Shown piece by piece: positions 56,277 through 64,000 of a stretch of DNA of 64,000 bases. The position numbers were made by a program, and so were the translations under genes. Below the pieces are notes generated by a model. It did no database searches. It was not told the DNA's origin and worked only from the letters and a program-made list of their open reading frames with translations. The stretch spans positions 310,001 through 374,000 of the forward strand of contig JASJDC010000001.1 in NCBI GenBank assembly GCA_030065235.1. Reading direction: 5' to 3'. Numbering within the stretch: the stretch's first letter is position 1; the number at the start of each line of letters is the position of its first letter. The DNA is from Alphaproteobacteria bacterium (GTDB lineage Bacteria > Pseudomonadota > Alphaproteobacteria > UBA8366 > Aestuariispiraceae).

Positions 56277-56837
56277 ATGATCCGTGCAACGCTGATTACC
56301 GCGGTTCTCTGCGTCGCGCCGATCGCGGCTGCGCAGGAGAATCCCTTCACGAACCAAGGTGAGTCGGTGCGGCCGGCGCCGGTCCCGCCGGTGCGCATCA
56401 CCATCCCGCCGCCGGGGGAGGAAGGGGCGGGGCAAGCCACGGCCCCGGATCCTCAAGCGCAGCCGGCCCCGCGCGCGCCGGCGCCCACGATCCGAATCAG
56501 CAAACGGGATTGCCGGCGCCTGGTCGTGACGCACAAACCCCGCGCCGATGTCGCGCATCGTCCCGGCTTCGACGCCGACGGCGCCCCCGTCGCCAAGGTC
56601 GATAATGCTCAGGAATATGCGCGGCTCACGCCCGATGTCATCGAATTTGCGCTGCGCTTCGACGTTCTGCGCAACACCGGCCTCGACCCTGATGATTTTG
56701 GCGAGACAGCGGCGACAGTCGGGATTGTGAAATATGACATTTTGAAAGGCCGGCTGACCGTGAACGGCGAACCCCTGACCGATCCTTTGGCCGACGCGAT
56801 CGAAGAGAAATGCCGCGCGGCCGGTTATTTGGATTGA
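56277..56837 (+). CDS. Secreted hypothetical protein with Pro/Ala-rich linker
   Basis: 186 residues. The signal peptide MIRATLITAVLCVAPIAAAQ has a likely cut after AAA before QENPF. A low-complexity Pro/Ala/Gln linker covers about 30-70, then a small acidic domain follows (LTPDVIEFALRFDVLRNTGL, FGETAATVGIVKYDILKGRL, EKCRAAGYLD) with two cysteines in the mature part (DCRRL and EKC), perhaps a disulphide. No family is recognised. It stands alone before proS. Confidence 0.75.
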   Translation: MIRATLITAVLCVAPIAAAQENPFTNQGESVRPAPVPPVRITIPPPGEEGAGQATAPDPQAQPAPRAPAPTIRISKRDCRRLVVTHKPRADVAHRPGFDADGAPVAKVDNAQEYARLTPDVIEFALRFDVLRNTGLDPDDFGETAATVGIVKYDILKGRLTVNGEPLTDPLADAIEEKCRAAGYLD

Positions 56838-56970
56838 ATGCCTAAGACCGAATAGCTTTGATTGAGAAGATTGGATCGATTGCGCGCCGGTTGCGGCGCC
56901 ACTAAAGTCCGGCCCGCCTGGGATATGGGTCTAAACCGATATCCTGTTTCGTCTTCAAGGATCACACTCT

Positions 56971-58314
56971 ATGCGTCTTTCCCCCGCCGTGCGCGTCTCC
57001 GAGTATTTCCTGCCGACGCTGCGCAATGACCCTGCGGAGGCCGAGATCGTCTCACACCGGTTGATGTTGCGCGCGGGCATGATCCGGCAGGAAAGCGCCG
57101 GAATCTATTCCTGGCTGCCGCTGGGCTTCCGCGTCTTGAAGAAGATCGAACAGATCGTGCGCGAGGAGCAGGACCGGATCGGCGCGCACGAGATCCTGAT
57201 GCCGACCATTCAGTCGGCCGATCTCTGGCGCAAGTCGGGCCGCTATGACGATTACGGCAAGGAAATGCTGCGCATCCAGGATCGGCATGAGCGGGACATG
57301 CTGTTCGGCCCCACCAATGAAGAGATGATCACCGACATCTTCGCCGAACACGCCAAATCCTACAAAGACGCGCCTTTGGCGATGTATCACATCCAATGGA
57401 AATTCCGCGATGAGGTGCGGCCGCGCTATGGCGTGATGCGTGGGCGCGAGTTCCTGATGAAGGACGCGTACACGTTTGATCTTGATGCGGAGTCGGGCCG
57501 GCACGCTTACAATAAACAGTTCATCGCCTATTTGCGGACCTACGCGCGCATGGGGCTGACGGCGATTCCGATGGCCGCCGACACCGGCCCGATCGGCGGC
57601 GATCTCAGCCATGAATTCATCATCCTGGCGGCGACCGGCGAGAGTAAAGTCTGGTGCGATCAGGCGCTGTTGGATTTCGATCTGACAAACGCGGATGTCG
57701 ATCTCGGCGACCGAGCGGCGGTTCAGGGCCTGATCGATCAACTGACCGCGCCCTACGCCGCAACCGACGAACAGCATGACCAGGACGCGTTCGAATCCGC
57801 CGTACCCGAAGAACGACGGGTCGCCGAAAAAGGCATCGAGGTCGGCCATATCTTCTTCTTCGGAGACAAATATTCGAAGCCGCTTGACGCCTATCTCGAC
57901 ACCAAGGATGGCGCGCGCGTCCCGGTTCAGATGGGGTCCTACGGCGTCGGCGTCTCGCGGCTGGCCGGTGCGATCATCGAGGCGAGCCATGACGAGGCCG
58001 GCATCATTTGGCCTGAGGCCGTGGCGCCCTTTAAGGCGGCGCTGATCAACTTGCGCCAGGGCGACGACGGCTGCGATGCAGTCTGCGAAGACCTCTACAC
58101 CAAACTCCAAGCGGCGGGGGTCGAGGCGATCTATGACGATCGCGACGAGCGGGCCGGCGTTAAATTCTCCGACATGGACCTGATCGGCGCGCCCTGGCAG
58201 ATCATCGTCGGGCCAAAAGGCGTGAAAGCCGGCATCGTCGAACTGAAGCGCCGCGCCGACGGCGAACGCGACGAGCTGAGCGCCGAAGCGGCGCTCGCAA
58301 AGCTCAGCGCGTAG
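56971..58314 (+). CDS. proS: Prolyl-tRNA synthetase, short form
   Basis: A class II synthetase that charges tRNA-Pro. It has 447 residues: the bacterial catalytic core ([51 protein letters not shown]-type [34 protein letters not shown]) joined directly to the C-terminal anticodon domain ([20 protein letters not shown]). The ~180-residue INS editing domain of E. coli ProRS is missing, as usual in alphaproteobacteria, so Ala-tRNA-Pro must be cleared in trans if at all. It is probably co-transcribed with lolC (9-base gap). Confidence 0.97.
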   Translation: MRLSPAVRVSEYFLPTLRNDPAEAEIVSHRLMLRAGMIRQESAGIYSWLPLGFRVLKKIEQIVREEQDRIGAHEILMPTIQSADLWRKSGRYDDYGKEMLRIQDRHERDMLFGPTNEEMITDIFAEHAKSYKDAPLAMYHIQWKFRDEVRPRYGVMRGREFLMKDAYTFDLDAESGRHAYNKQFIAYLRTYARMGLTAIPMAADTGPIGGDLSHEFIILAATGESKVWCDQALLDFDLTNADVDLGDRAAVQGLIDQLTAPYAATDEQHDQDAFESAVPEERRVAEKGIEVGHIFFFGDKYSKPLDAYLDTKDGARVPVQMGSYGVGVSRLAGAIIEASHDEAGIIWPEAVAPFKAALINLRQGDDGCDAVCEDLYTKLQAAGVEAIYDDRDERAGVKFSDMDLIGAPWQIIVGPKGVKAGIVELKRRADGERDELSAEAALAKLSA

Positions 58315-58323
58315 GGCCGCCTT

Positions 58324-59574
58324 ATGTTCGGACCGGTCGAACGGCTGATCGCCTTCCGCTATCTGCGCGCCCGGCGCCAAGAAGGATTCATCTCGGTGAT
58401 CGCCTGGTTCTCGATCGCCGGCATCACGCTGGGCGTCGCGACCTTGATCATCGTCATGTCGGTGATGAACGGCTTCCGCGAGGATATTCTCAGCCGCATT
58501 CTCGGCCTGAACGGCCATATCCGGGTGCAGGCCAATTTCGCCGAGGACGGGCTGCGAGACTTCGCACCGATCCTCGACGATGTGCGCGCCGTCGAGCGCG
58601 TGGTGGCGGCGGCGCCGTATATCCAAGGCACGGTGCTGGTGAATGGCAAAACCGCGTCGAGGGGCGGGGTCGTGCGCGGTCTGCGCATGGAAGACCTGCG
58701 GCAGCGCGAGGCGCTGAACCGCGCGCTTGAGAGCGATCTGCGCGGCGATGTCGAAGCCGGCGATGGCGTCATTCTAGGGTATCGGTTGGCTTATGGGCTC
58801 GGCCTGCGCGTGGGCGACTCGGTAACGCTGATCTCACCCAGAGGATCGCCGACACCGGTCGGCGTGGTGCCGCGGACCAAGACCTATCGGGTCGCCGCCG
58901 TCTTCAACGCCGGGCATTTCGAGTTCGACAACGCCTTCATCTACATGTCCCTGGATCAGGCCCAGATCTATATGCGGATGCAGGATCAAGTTTCGGGGCT
59001 GGATGTGATCGTCGATGACGCCGAGAGCGCCCGGATTATCGCCCGAGACGTCGCGCAAGCCGTGGCGGGACGGGCGGTGACTGCAAGTTGGCAGCAGCTT
59101 CACCGCAATATCGTCACGGCGCTTCAGGTCGAGCGCGTGGTGATGTTCGTAATCCTGACCCTGATGATTTGCATCGCCGCCTTCAACATCATCTCCAGCC
59201 AGATCATGCTGGTGAATGACAAGGCGCGGGGCGTCGCCATCCTGCGCACCATGGGGGCGACCCGACCGATGATGCTGCGCATCTTCTTCATGACCGGCTC
59301 GTCGGTCGGACTTGTCGGCACTGCAGTCGGGGCTGCGCTTGGAATCGCCTTCGCGCTGAATATCGAGACGATCCGGCAGTGGTTCCAATCGCTCTCGGGA
59401 ATCGAGCTTTTCCGAGCGGAGATCTATTTCCTGTCGCAACTGCCGGCGAAGATCGATTCTTTCGAGACTGTGTTGGTGATCGTGATCGCCATCCTGTTGA
59501 CCCTGCTAGCGTCGATCTATCCGGCTTGGCGGGCGGCGCGGCTCGATCCGGTGGAAGTGCTGCGCTATGAGTGA
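58324..59574 (+). CDS. lolC: Lipoprotein-releasing ABC transporter permease LolC/E type
   Basis: A 416-residue inner-membrane permease that extracts lipoproteins for LolA. The first membrane helix is [20 protein letters not shown], followed by a ~200-residue periplasmic domain starting with [20 protein letters not shown]. Then come three FtsX-type C-terminal helices ([60 protein letters not shown]). A single lolC/E-like gene with lolD suggests a LolF-type permease working as a homodimer. It overlaps lolD by 8 bases. Confidence 0.95.
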   Translation: MFGPVERLIAFRYLRARRQEGFISVIAWFSIAGITLGVATLIIVMSVMNGFREDILSRILGLNGHIRVQANFAEDGLRDFAPILDDVRAVERVVAAAPYIQGTVLVNGKTASRGGVVRGLRMEDLRQREALNRALESDLRGDVEAGDGVILGYRLAYGLGLRVGDSVTLISPRGSPTPVGVVPRTKTYRVAAVFNAGHFEFDNAFIYMSLDQAQIYMRMQDQVSGLDVIVDDAESARIIARDVAQAVAGRAVTASWQQLHRNIVTALQVERVVMFVILTLMICIAAFNIISSQIMLVNDKARGVAILRTMGATRPMMLRIFFMTGSSVGLVGTAVGAALGIAFALNIETIRQWFQSLSGIELFRAEIYFLSQLPAKIDSFETVLVIVIAILLTLLASIYPAWRAARLDPVEVLRYE

Positions 59575-60250
59575 GCCGGTCATGCGGCTTGAAGCCATCG
59601 ACCGCACCTATACCGGCCTTGGCGAGCCGCTGCGCGTGTTGCGCGGCGCCTCGATGGCAATCGGGCGCGGCGAGCTGGTCGGGCTGGTGGCGCCGAGCGG
59701 GACAGGCAAATCGACCCTGCTTCATGTCGCCGGTCTCTTGGAACGGCCCGACGGCGGCGATGTGTTGTTCGAGGGGCGATCCTGCGGCGCGATGGGCGAT
59801 CGGGCGCGCACCGCCGAACGCCGCGCCAGTCTCGGATTTATCTATCAATTCCATCACTTGCTGCCGGAATTTAATGCTCTGGAGAATGTCGCCCTGCCGC
59901 GCATGTTAGCCGGCGAGGGCCGCAAGTCGGCGCAATCCTACGCACAAGACTTATTGTCGGCTGTTGGCCTGAGCAATCGGCTGAAGCATCGCCCCGCAAG
60001 GCTGTCCGGCGGCGAACAACAGCGCGTCGCCATCGCCCGCGCCATCGCGAACGAACCGAAACTGCTGCTGGCGGACGAGCCGACGGGCAATCTCGATCCC
60101 GGCACGGCGGACACGGTTTTCGATCTGCTGCTGTCACTGGTCCGGGACCGGGGCATGTCGGCCCTGATCGCCACCCACAACACCGACTTGGCGGAACGCA
60201 TGGATCGTGTGGTCACGCTGGAGGATGGCGGTATCGTTCCGCGCCAATAA
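59567..60250 (+). CDS. lolD: Lipoprotein-releasing ABC transporter ATPase
   Basis: The 227-residue ATPase partner of LolC. Walker A is APSGTGKST, the Q-loop [15 protein letters not shown], the signature [14 protein letters not shown], Walker [13 protein letters not shown] and the switch His in [22 protein letters not shown] is typical of LolD. Its start lies inside the lolC end. Confidence 0.97.
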   Translation: MSEPVMRLEAIDRTYTGLGEPLRVLRGASMAIGRGELVGLVAPSGTGKSTLLHVAGLLERPDGGDVLFEGRSCGAMGDRARTAERRASLGFIYQFHHLLPEFNALENVALPRMLAGEGRKSAQSYAQDLLSAVGLSNRLKHRPARLSGGEQQRVAIARAIANEPKLLLADEPTGNLDPGTADTVFDLLLSLVRDRGMSALIATHNTDLAERMDRVVTLEDGGIVPRQ

Positions 60251-60338
60251 CGGCTTATCCACAAGTTTCGGCGTTCGTCCCCGCTATCCTCAAGCGCCGA
60301 CGCTCGACAGGCGGTTAGAGTCGCGGCACATCTGATTG

Positions 60339-63300
60339 ATGCCTGACGCCTCCGTGAAACCCGAAGGGGAAGCGACCGCCAACGCGGGGTTCGTGCATCT
60401 GCGCGTGCGCTCCGCCTATTCGCTATCGGAGGGCGCAATCCGGATCAAGGATCTGGTCACGCTGTGCGCGGAACAGCGCATGCCCGCGGCGGCGATCTCG
60501 GACCGCAACAACCTTTTCGGCGCACTCGAATTCAGCCTGGCGGCGCGTGCGGCGGGCGTTCAGCCGATCCCGGCGGTCTTGCTTGGCGTACGGGCCGAGG
60601 ATAAGCGCGGCGCCAACAGCCTGGCCCAGGCCCCGCCGCCGGACGAATTGCTGGTGCTGGCCAAAGATGAGGCGGGGCTGGCCAATCTTCTGAAACTCTC
60701 GAGCAAGGCCTTCCTTTCGGTTGATGGCGGGTCGGAGCCTCAGGTCGATTACGACGATCTCGAAGCCTGCTCGGAAGGATTGATCTGCCTGACCGGCGGC
60801 TTGAACGGCCCGGTCGGCCGGCTCCTGGCGCAAGGGCAGGAGGAGGAGGGGGAACAGGTCCTCACGCGGTTGGCGGCGGCCTTCCCGGGCCGGCTCTACG
60901 TCGAGATCATGCGCCACGGTCTGGCGGACGAGGACCGGATCGAGCCGCGGCTGATCGATATGGCCTATCGGCTCGACCTGCCGCTGGTCGCGACCAACGA
61001 CTGCTACTTCGCCGATCGCGGCATGTATGAGGCGCATGATGCGCTGCTCTGCATCGCCGGCGGGACCTATGTCGGGCAGAGCGACCGCCGGCGGCTGACG
61101 CCGGAACATTGTTTCAAGACGGCCGGCGAGATGCGCGTCCTGTTCGCCGACATCCCGGAGGCGGTCGACAACACGCTTGTCATCGCCCGGCGCTGCGCGG
61201 CGATGGTCGAATGCGTGAAGCCGTTGCTGCCGACCTACACCAAGCTGGACGGCAGAACGGAAGAAGAGGCGCTGCGCGAGCTTTCCGTCTCCGGCCTGCG
61301 CGCGCGTTTGGAGACGCAGGTCTATACGCCGGATATGGATGAGGCGGCGCGTGAGGAGGCCGCAAAGCCCTATCTTGAACGGCTGGAATACGAGCTCGGC
61401 ACCATCATCCAGATGGGCTATGTCGGTTACTTCCTGATCGTCGCCGACTTCGTGCAATGGGCGAAAGAACAGAAGATACCGGTCGGGCCGGGCCGCGGGT
61501 CGGGCGCCGGTTCGGTCGTCGCCTGGTCTCTGACGATCACAGGACTGGACCCGCTTCGTTTCGGCTTGCTGTTCGAGCGGTTTCTGAACCCCGAACGTGT
61601 CTCGATGCCGGACTTCGACATCGACTTCTGCCAGGACCGCCGGGATGAGGTGATCCGATATGTGCAGCAGGAATATGGCGACGATCGCGTCGCCCAGATC
61701 ATCACGTTCGGAAAGCTGCAGGCGCGCGCGGTCCTGCGCGATGTCGGCCGGGTTCTGGAAATGCCCTACGGTCAGGTCGATCGGATCTGCAAGCTGGTGC
61801 CGAACAATCCAGCGAAACCGGTCACCCTGCAACAGGCGATCGACGGCGAGCCGCTGTTGCAGGAGATGAAGGCGGAAGACCCGGCGGTCCGGAAATTGAT
61901 CGATACGGCGCTGCCCCTGGAAGGGCTTTATCGCCACGCCTCGACACATGCCGCGGGGGTGGTGATCGGCGACCGACCGCTGACGGAACTGGCGCCGCTC
62001 TACCGCGACCCCCGCTCGGACATGCCGGTCACCCAGTACAATATGAAATTCGTCGAACAAGCGGGCCTGGTGAAGTTCGACTTTCTCGGGCTCAAGACCC
62101 TGACAGTCATCGCCCGCGCCAAAACGCTGATCGACGCGCGGCCTGATCGCGCCGAACCATTGGATATCGACGCGCTGCCGCTGGATGACGACAAGACGTT
62201 CGACATGCTGTGCCGGGCCGACACGGTTGGGGTTTTCCAGTTGGAAAGCTCGGGCATGCGGGATGTGCTCAAGAAGCTGCATCCAAACAGGTTTGAAGAC
62301 ATTGTCGCCCTGCTGGCGCTGTATCGGCCTGGACCGATGGACAATATCCCGACCTACATCAAACGACGTCACGGCGAGGAAACGCCGGTCTATCCGCACG
62401 AGAAACTCAAACCGGTCCTGGAAGAGACCTACGGCATCCCGGTCTATCAGGAGCAAGTGATGGGCATGGCGCAGGTTCTGGCGGGTTACACGCTCGGCGG
62501 GGCCGACCTGCTGCGCCGGGCGATGGGCAAGAAGATCCAGTCCGAGATGGACGCTCAGCGCTCGACTTTCGTGCAAGGGGCGCTCGAGACCAGCGGCGTC
62601 GAGGCCAAACAGGCCAACGAGATCTTCGATATGATCAACGCCTTCGCCGGATATGGTTTCGTGAAAGGTCATTCCGCCGCCTACGGTCTGATCGCCTATC
62701 AGACCGCCTGGTTGAAAGCGAACTATCCGGTCGAGTTTCTCGCCGCCTCGATGACGTTGGATTTGCACAACACCGACAAGCTGGGCGTGTTCAGAAGCGA
62801 GATCGATCGCCAAGGCATCGCGCTCCTGCCGCCGGACGTGAACGCCAGTGAGGTCGAGTTCAGCGTCGAGCGGCCGGCGGAGCATCCGGACGGTCAGGTG
62901 CGCTACGCCTTAGCGGCCCTCAAAAATGTCGGGGCTGGCGCGATGGCCGCCGTCGTTAGAGAGCGCGAGGAGAATGGGCCGTACGAGGATCTGTTCGATT
63001 TCGCCAACCGGCTGGACCCGCGCGCCGTCAATAAGAAAGCGCTGGAGAATCTGGCCAAGTCCGGCGCTTTTGACCGCCTCAATCCCAACCGCAAACAGGT
63101 CTTCGACTCGGTTGATACACTCGCCGGCCACGCCGCCGCCGCCGTCGCAGAGCGCGAGAGCAATCAGGTCAGCCTGTTCGGCGAGATCGACGACGCGGCC
63201 CCGAGGCCGAAACTGGCCGACACACAAGACTGGCCGCAGCAGGAACGGCTGACCGCCGAGTTCGAAGCGATCGGCTTCTATCTCTCGGCGCATCCGCTGG

Positions 63301-63866
63301 AGGCGTATGAGAAGACCTGTCGCAAGCTCGGCGTCATTTCCTATCGCGATGTCGCCAGCGGCCGGGCGCGGGGGAACCGGGTGAAACTAGCGGGCATTGT
63401 CGGCGGCCGCCGGCTCATGACCACCTCACGCGGCTCGAAAATGGCGTTCGTGCAGATGTCCGACGCCAGCGGCGCGTATGAAATAACGCTGTTCCAGGAA
63501 GTCCTAAGCGCGTCGCGGGACCTGCTCGACGCCGGCGAGCCCCTGGTCGTGACCCTGGACGTGCAGTCGCGCGGCGAGGATGAGGAGCCGCGCCTGACCG
63601 CACTGGCCCTGACCAGCCTGGAGCAAGAGGCGGCGAACGCGGCGGACGGGATGGAAATCACGCTCGCCTCGCCGGACAGTGTGAAGAACCTGTCGGGCAT
63701 TCTACACAAGCACGGGACCCGCGGCCGGGGTCTGGTGAAGCTGCATCTGCCGGACAGGCCCGAAGGGGATATCGAGCTGGACCTCGGCGAGACCTTCACC
63801 ATCACAGCCGATCTGCGCAAGGCGGTGAAATCCATTCCTGGCGTTATTGCGGTTCAGGACCTCTAG
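60339..63866 (+). CDS. dnaE: DNA polymerase III subunit alpha
   Basis: The replicative polymerase of 1175 residues. An N-terminal PHP domain (FVHLRVRSAYSLSEGAI) has lost some His residues, as in most proteobacterial DnaE. The C-family palm carries catalytic Asp residues in MPDFDIDFCQDRRDEV (about residue 425), with GPGRGSGAGSVVAWSLTITG before it and FVKGHSAAYGLIAYQTAWLK after it. The helix-hairpin-helix and OB-fold regions follow (NVGAGAMAAVVREREENGP, VKLAGIVGGRRLMTTSRGSK). The ATG at 60339 follows an in-frame TTG at 60336; either may be used. Confidence 0.97.
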   Translation: MPDASVKPEGEATANAGFVHLRVRSAYSLSEGAIRIKDLVTLCAEQRMPAAAISDRNNLFGALEFSLAARAAGVQPIPAVLLGVRAEDKRGANSLAQAPPPDELLVLAKDEAGLANLLKLSSKAFLSVDGGSEPQVDYDDLEACSEGLICLTGGLNGPVGRLLAQGQEEEGEQVLTRLAAAFPGRLYVEIMRHGLADEDRIEPRLIDMAYRLDLPLVATNDCYFADRGMYEAHDALLCIAGGTYVGQSDRRRLTPEHCFKTAGEMRVLFADIPEAVDNTLVIARRCAAMVECVKPLLPTYTKLDGRTEEEALRELSVSGLRARLETQVYTPDMDEAAREEAAKPYLERLEYELGTIIQMGYVGYFLIVADFVQWAKEQKIPVGPGRGSGAGSVVAWSLTITGLDPLRFGLLFERFLNPERVSMPDFDIDFCQDRRDEVIRYVQQEYGDDRVAQIITFGKLQARAVLRDVGRVLEMPYGQVDRICKLVPNNPAKPVTLQQAIDGEPLLQEMKAEDPAVRKLIDTALPLEGLYRHASTHAAGVVIGDRPLTELAPLYRDPRSDMPVTQYNMKFVEQAGLVKFDFLGLKTLTVIARAKTLIDARPDRAEPLDIDALPLDDDKTFDMLCRADTVGVFQLESSGMRDVLKKLHPNRFEDIVALLALYRPGPMDNIPTYIKRRHGEETPVYPHEKLKPVLEETYGIPVYQEQVMGMAQVLAGYTLGGADLLRRAMGKKIQSEMDAQRSTFVQGALETSGVEAKQANEIFDMINAFAGYGFVKGHSAAYGLIAYQTAWLKANYPVEFLAASMTLDLHNTDKLGVFRSEIDRQGIALLPPDVNASEVEFSVERPAEHPDGQVRYALAALKNVGAGAMAAVVREREENGPYEDLFDFANRLDPRAVNKKALENLAKSGAFDRLNPNRKQVFDSVDTLAGHAAAAVAERESNQVSLFGEIDDAAPRPKLADTQDWPQQERLTAEFEAIGFYLSAHPLEAYEKTCRKLGVISYRDVASGRARGNRVKLAGIVGGRRLMTTSRGSKMAFVQMSDASGAYEITLFQEVLSASRDLLDAGEPLVVTLDVQSRGEDEEPRLTALALTSLEQEAANAADGMEITLASPDSVKNLSGILHKHGTRGRGLVKLHLPDRPEGDIELDLGETFTITADLRKAVKSIPGVIAVQDL

Positions 63867-64000
63867 AGACCGTCGTATCTTCGGGCGGGTCAGCGTCGGT
63901 CCGGGCTTGCAAAGCCGCGCGTCGCACTATACATGCCGCGCCATCACACACATGAAGCCGGCGTCCGTGCGGACGCCATCCGGTGTCGGGAAACCGACCG
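63867..64000 (+). other. Leader-like end of window after dnaE
   Basis: No gene fits before the window ends. A weak TTGCAA (63907) / TATACA (63928) pair and a perfect hairpin (GGCGTCC, GTGC, GGACGCC at 63960-63977) look like the start of a new transcription unit. In related genomes dnaE is often followed by rpsB, so a ribosomal-protein leader is possible but unproven. Confidence 0.3.

Noticed and set aside
60423-62885. 820-residue minus-strand frame opposite dnaE
   Set aside because: It arises from codon bias at the third position of dnaE; no motif, and dnaE is intact on the plus strand.

Overview
The window is about 64 kb of GC-rich, densely coded bacterial chromosome. Gene content and order point to an alphaproteobacterium, most like Rhodospirillales and relatives. 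The supporting blocks are plsX-fabH-ihfA-merR-tRNA-Pro, tig-clpP-clpX-lon-hupB, a complete nuoA-N operon, and birA-coaX-rnj-mce-DUF1467-proS-lolC-lolD-dnaE. A short ProRS without the editing insertion, a DUF1467 protein, RNase J and PII/GS under a sigma-54-like promoter fit the same lineage. The lineage call is inference; there is no rRNA in the window.

Layout. 1-3.1 kb: end of plsX, fabH, ihfA, a MerR regulator and tRNA-Pro. 3.2-7.3 kb: an unrecognised 351-aa protein, a serine-glyoxylate-type aminotransferase, then a type III polyketide synthase with an isoprenylcysteine-methyltransferase-like membrane protein. The latter two look like a small lipid-pyrone/resorcinol cassette. 7.3-20.5 kb: mixed housekeeping and accessory genes, including an HD hydrolase, NlpC/P60 peptidase, CheZ, a stand-alone AsnC sensor domain, a DEAD-box helicase, parE, a thioesterase, threonine aldolase, an M20 amidohydrolase and a BLUF blue-light sensor. 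20.5-21.7 kb: a small accessory patch with an orphan membrane protein and a frameshifted phage terminase remnant. 21.7-28.4 kb: glnB-glnA, a PLP aminotransferase, tRNA-His, a lipoprotein, the bifunctional NAD(P)HX repair enzyme and a small conserved protein. 28.7-36.6 kb: tRNA-Leu, trigger factor, ClpP, ClpX, Lon, HU, tRNA-Val and tRNA-Asp, a protein-quality-control block. 36.9-51.4 kb: the 14 complex I genes in order A to N. 51.4-63.9 kb: birA, coaX, RNase J, methylmalonyl-CoA epimerase, DUF1467, a Tag-like glycosylase, a secreted protein, proS, lolC, lolD and dnaE.

Promoter-like sequences recur as TTGAC[A/C/G] or near variants, with 16-18 bp to a TA-rich -10, before ihfA, the five tRNAs, the helicase, hupB and nuoA. 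Several of these decide the start codon of the gene behind them. Clear hairpin terminators follow glnA, lon and hupB.

The most unusual points are these: the type III PKS has its conserved N-terminus in frame but no ATG, GTG or TTG to start it; the terminase remnant has lost its reading frame exactly at the Walker A motif; an 18-bp perfect palindrome sits just upstream of the hupB promoter; and a minus-strand terminator hairpin after the Tag-like gene has no gene to terminate. I did not find a convincing new defence or mobile system; the PKS-methyltransferase pair is the best candidate for unusual biology.
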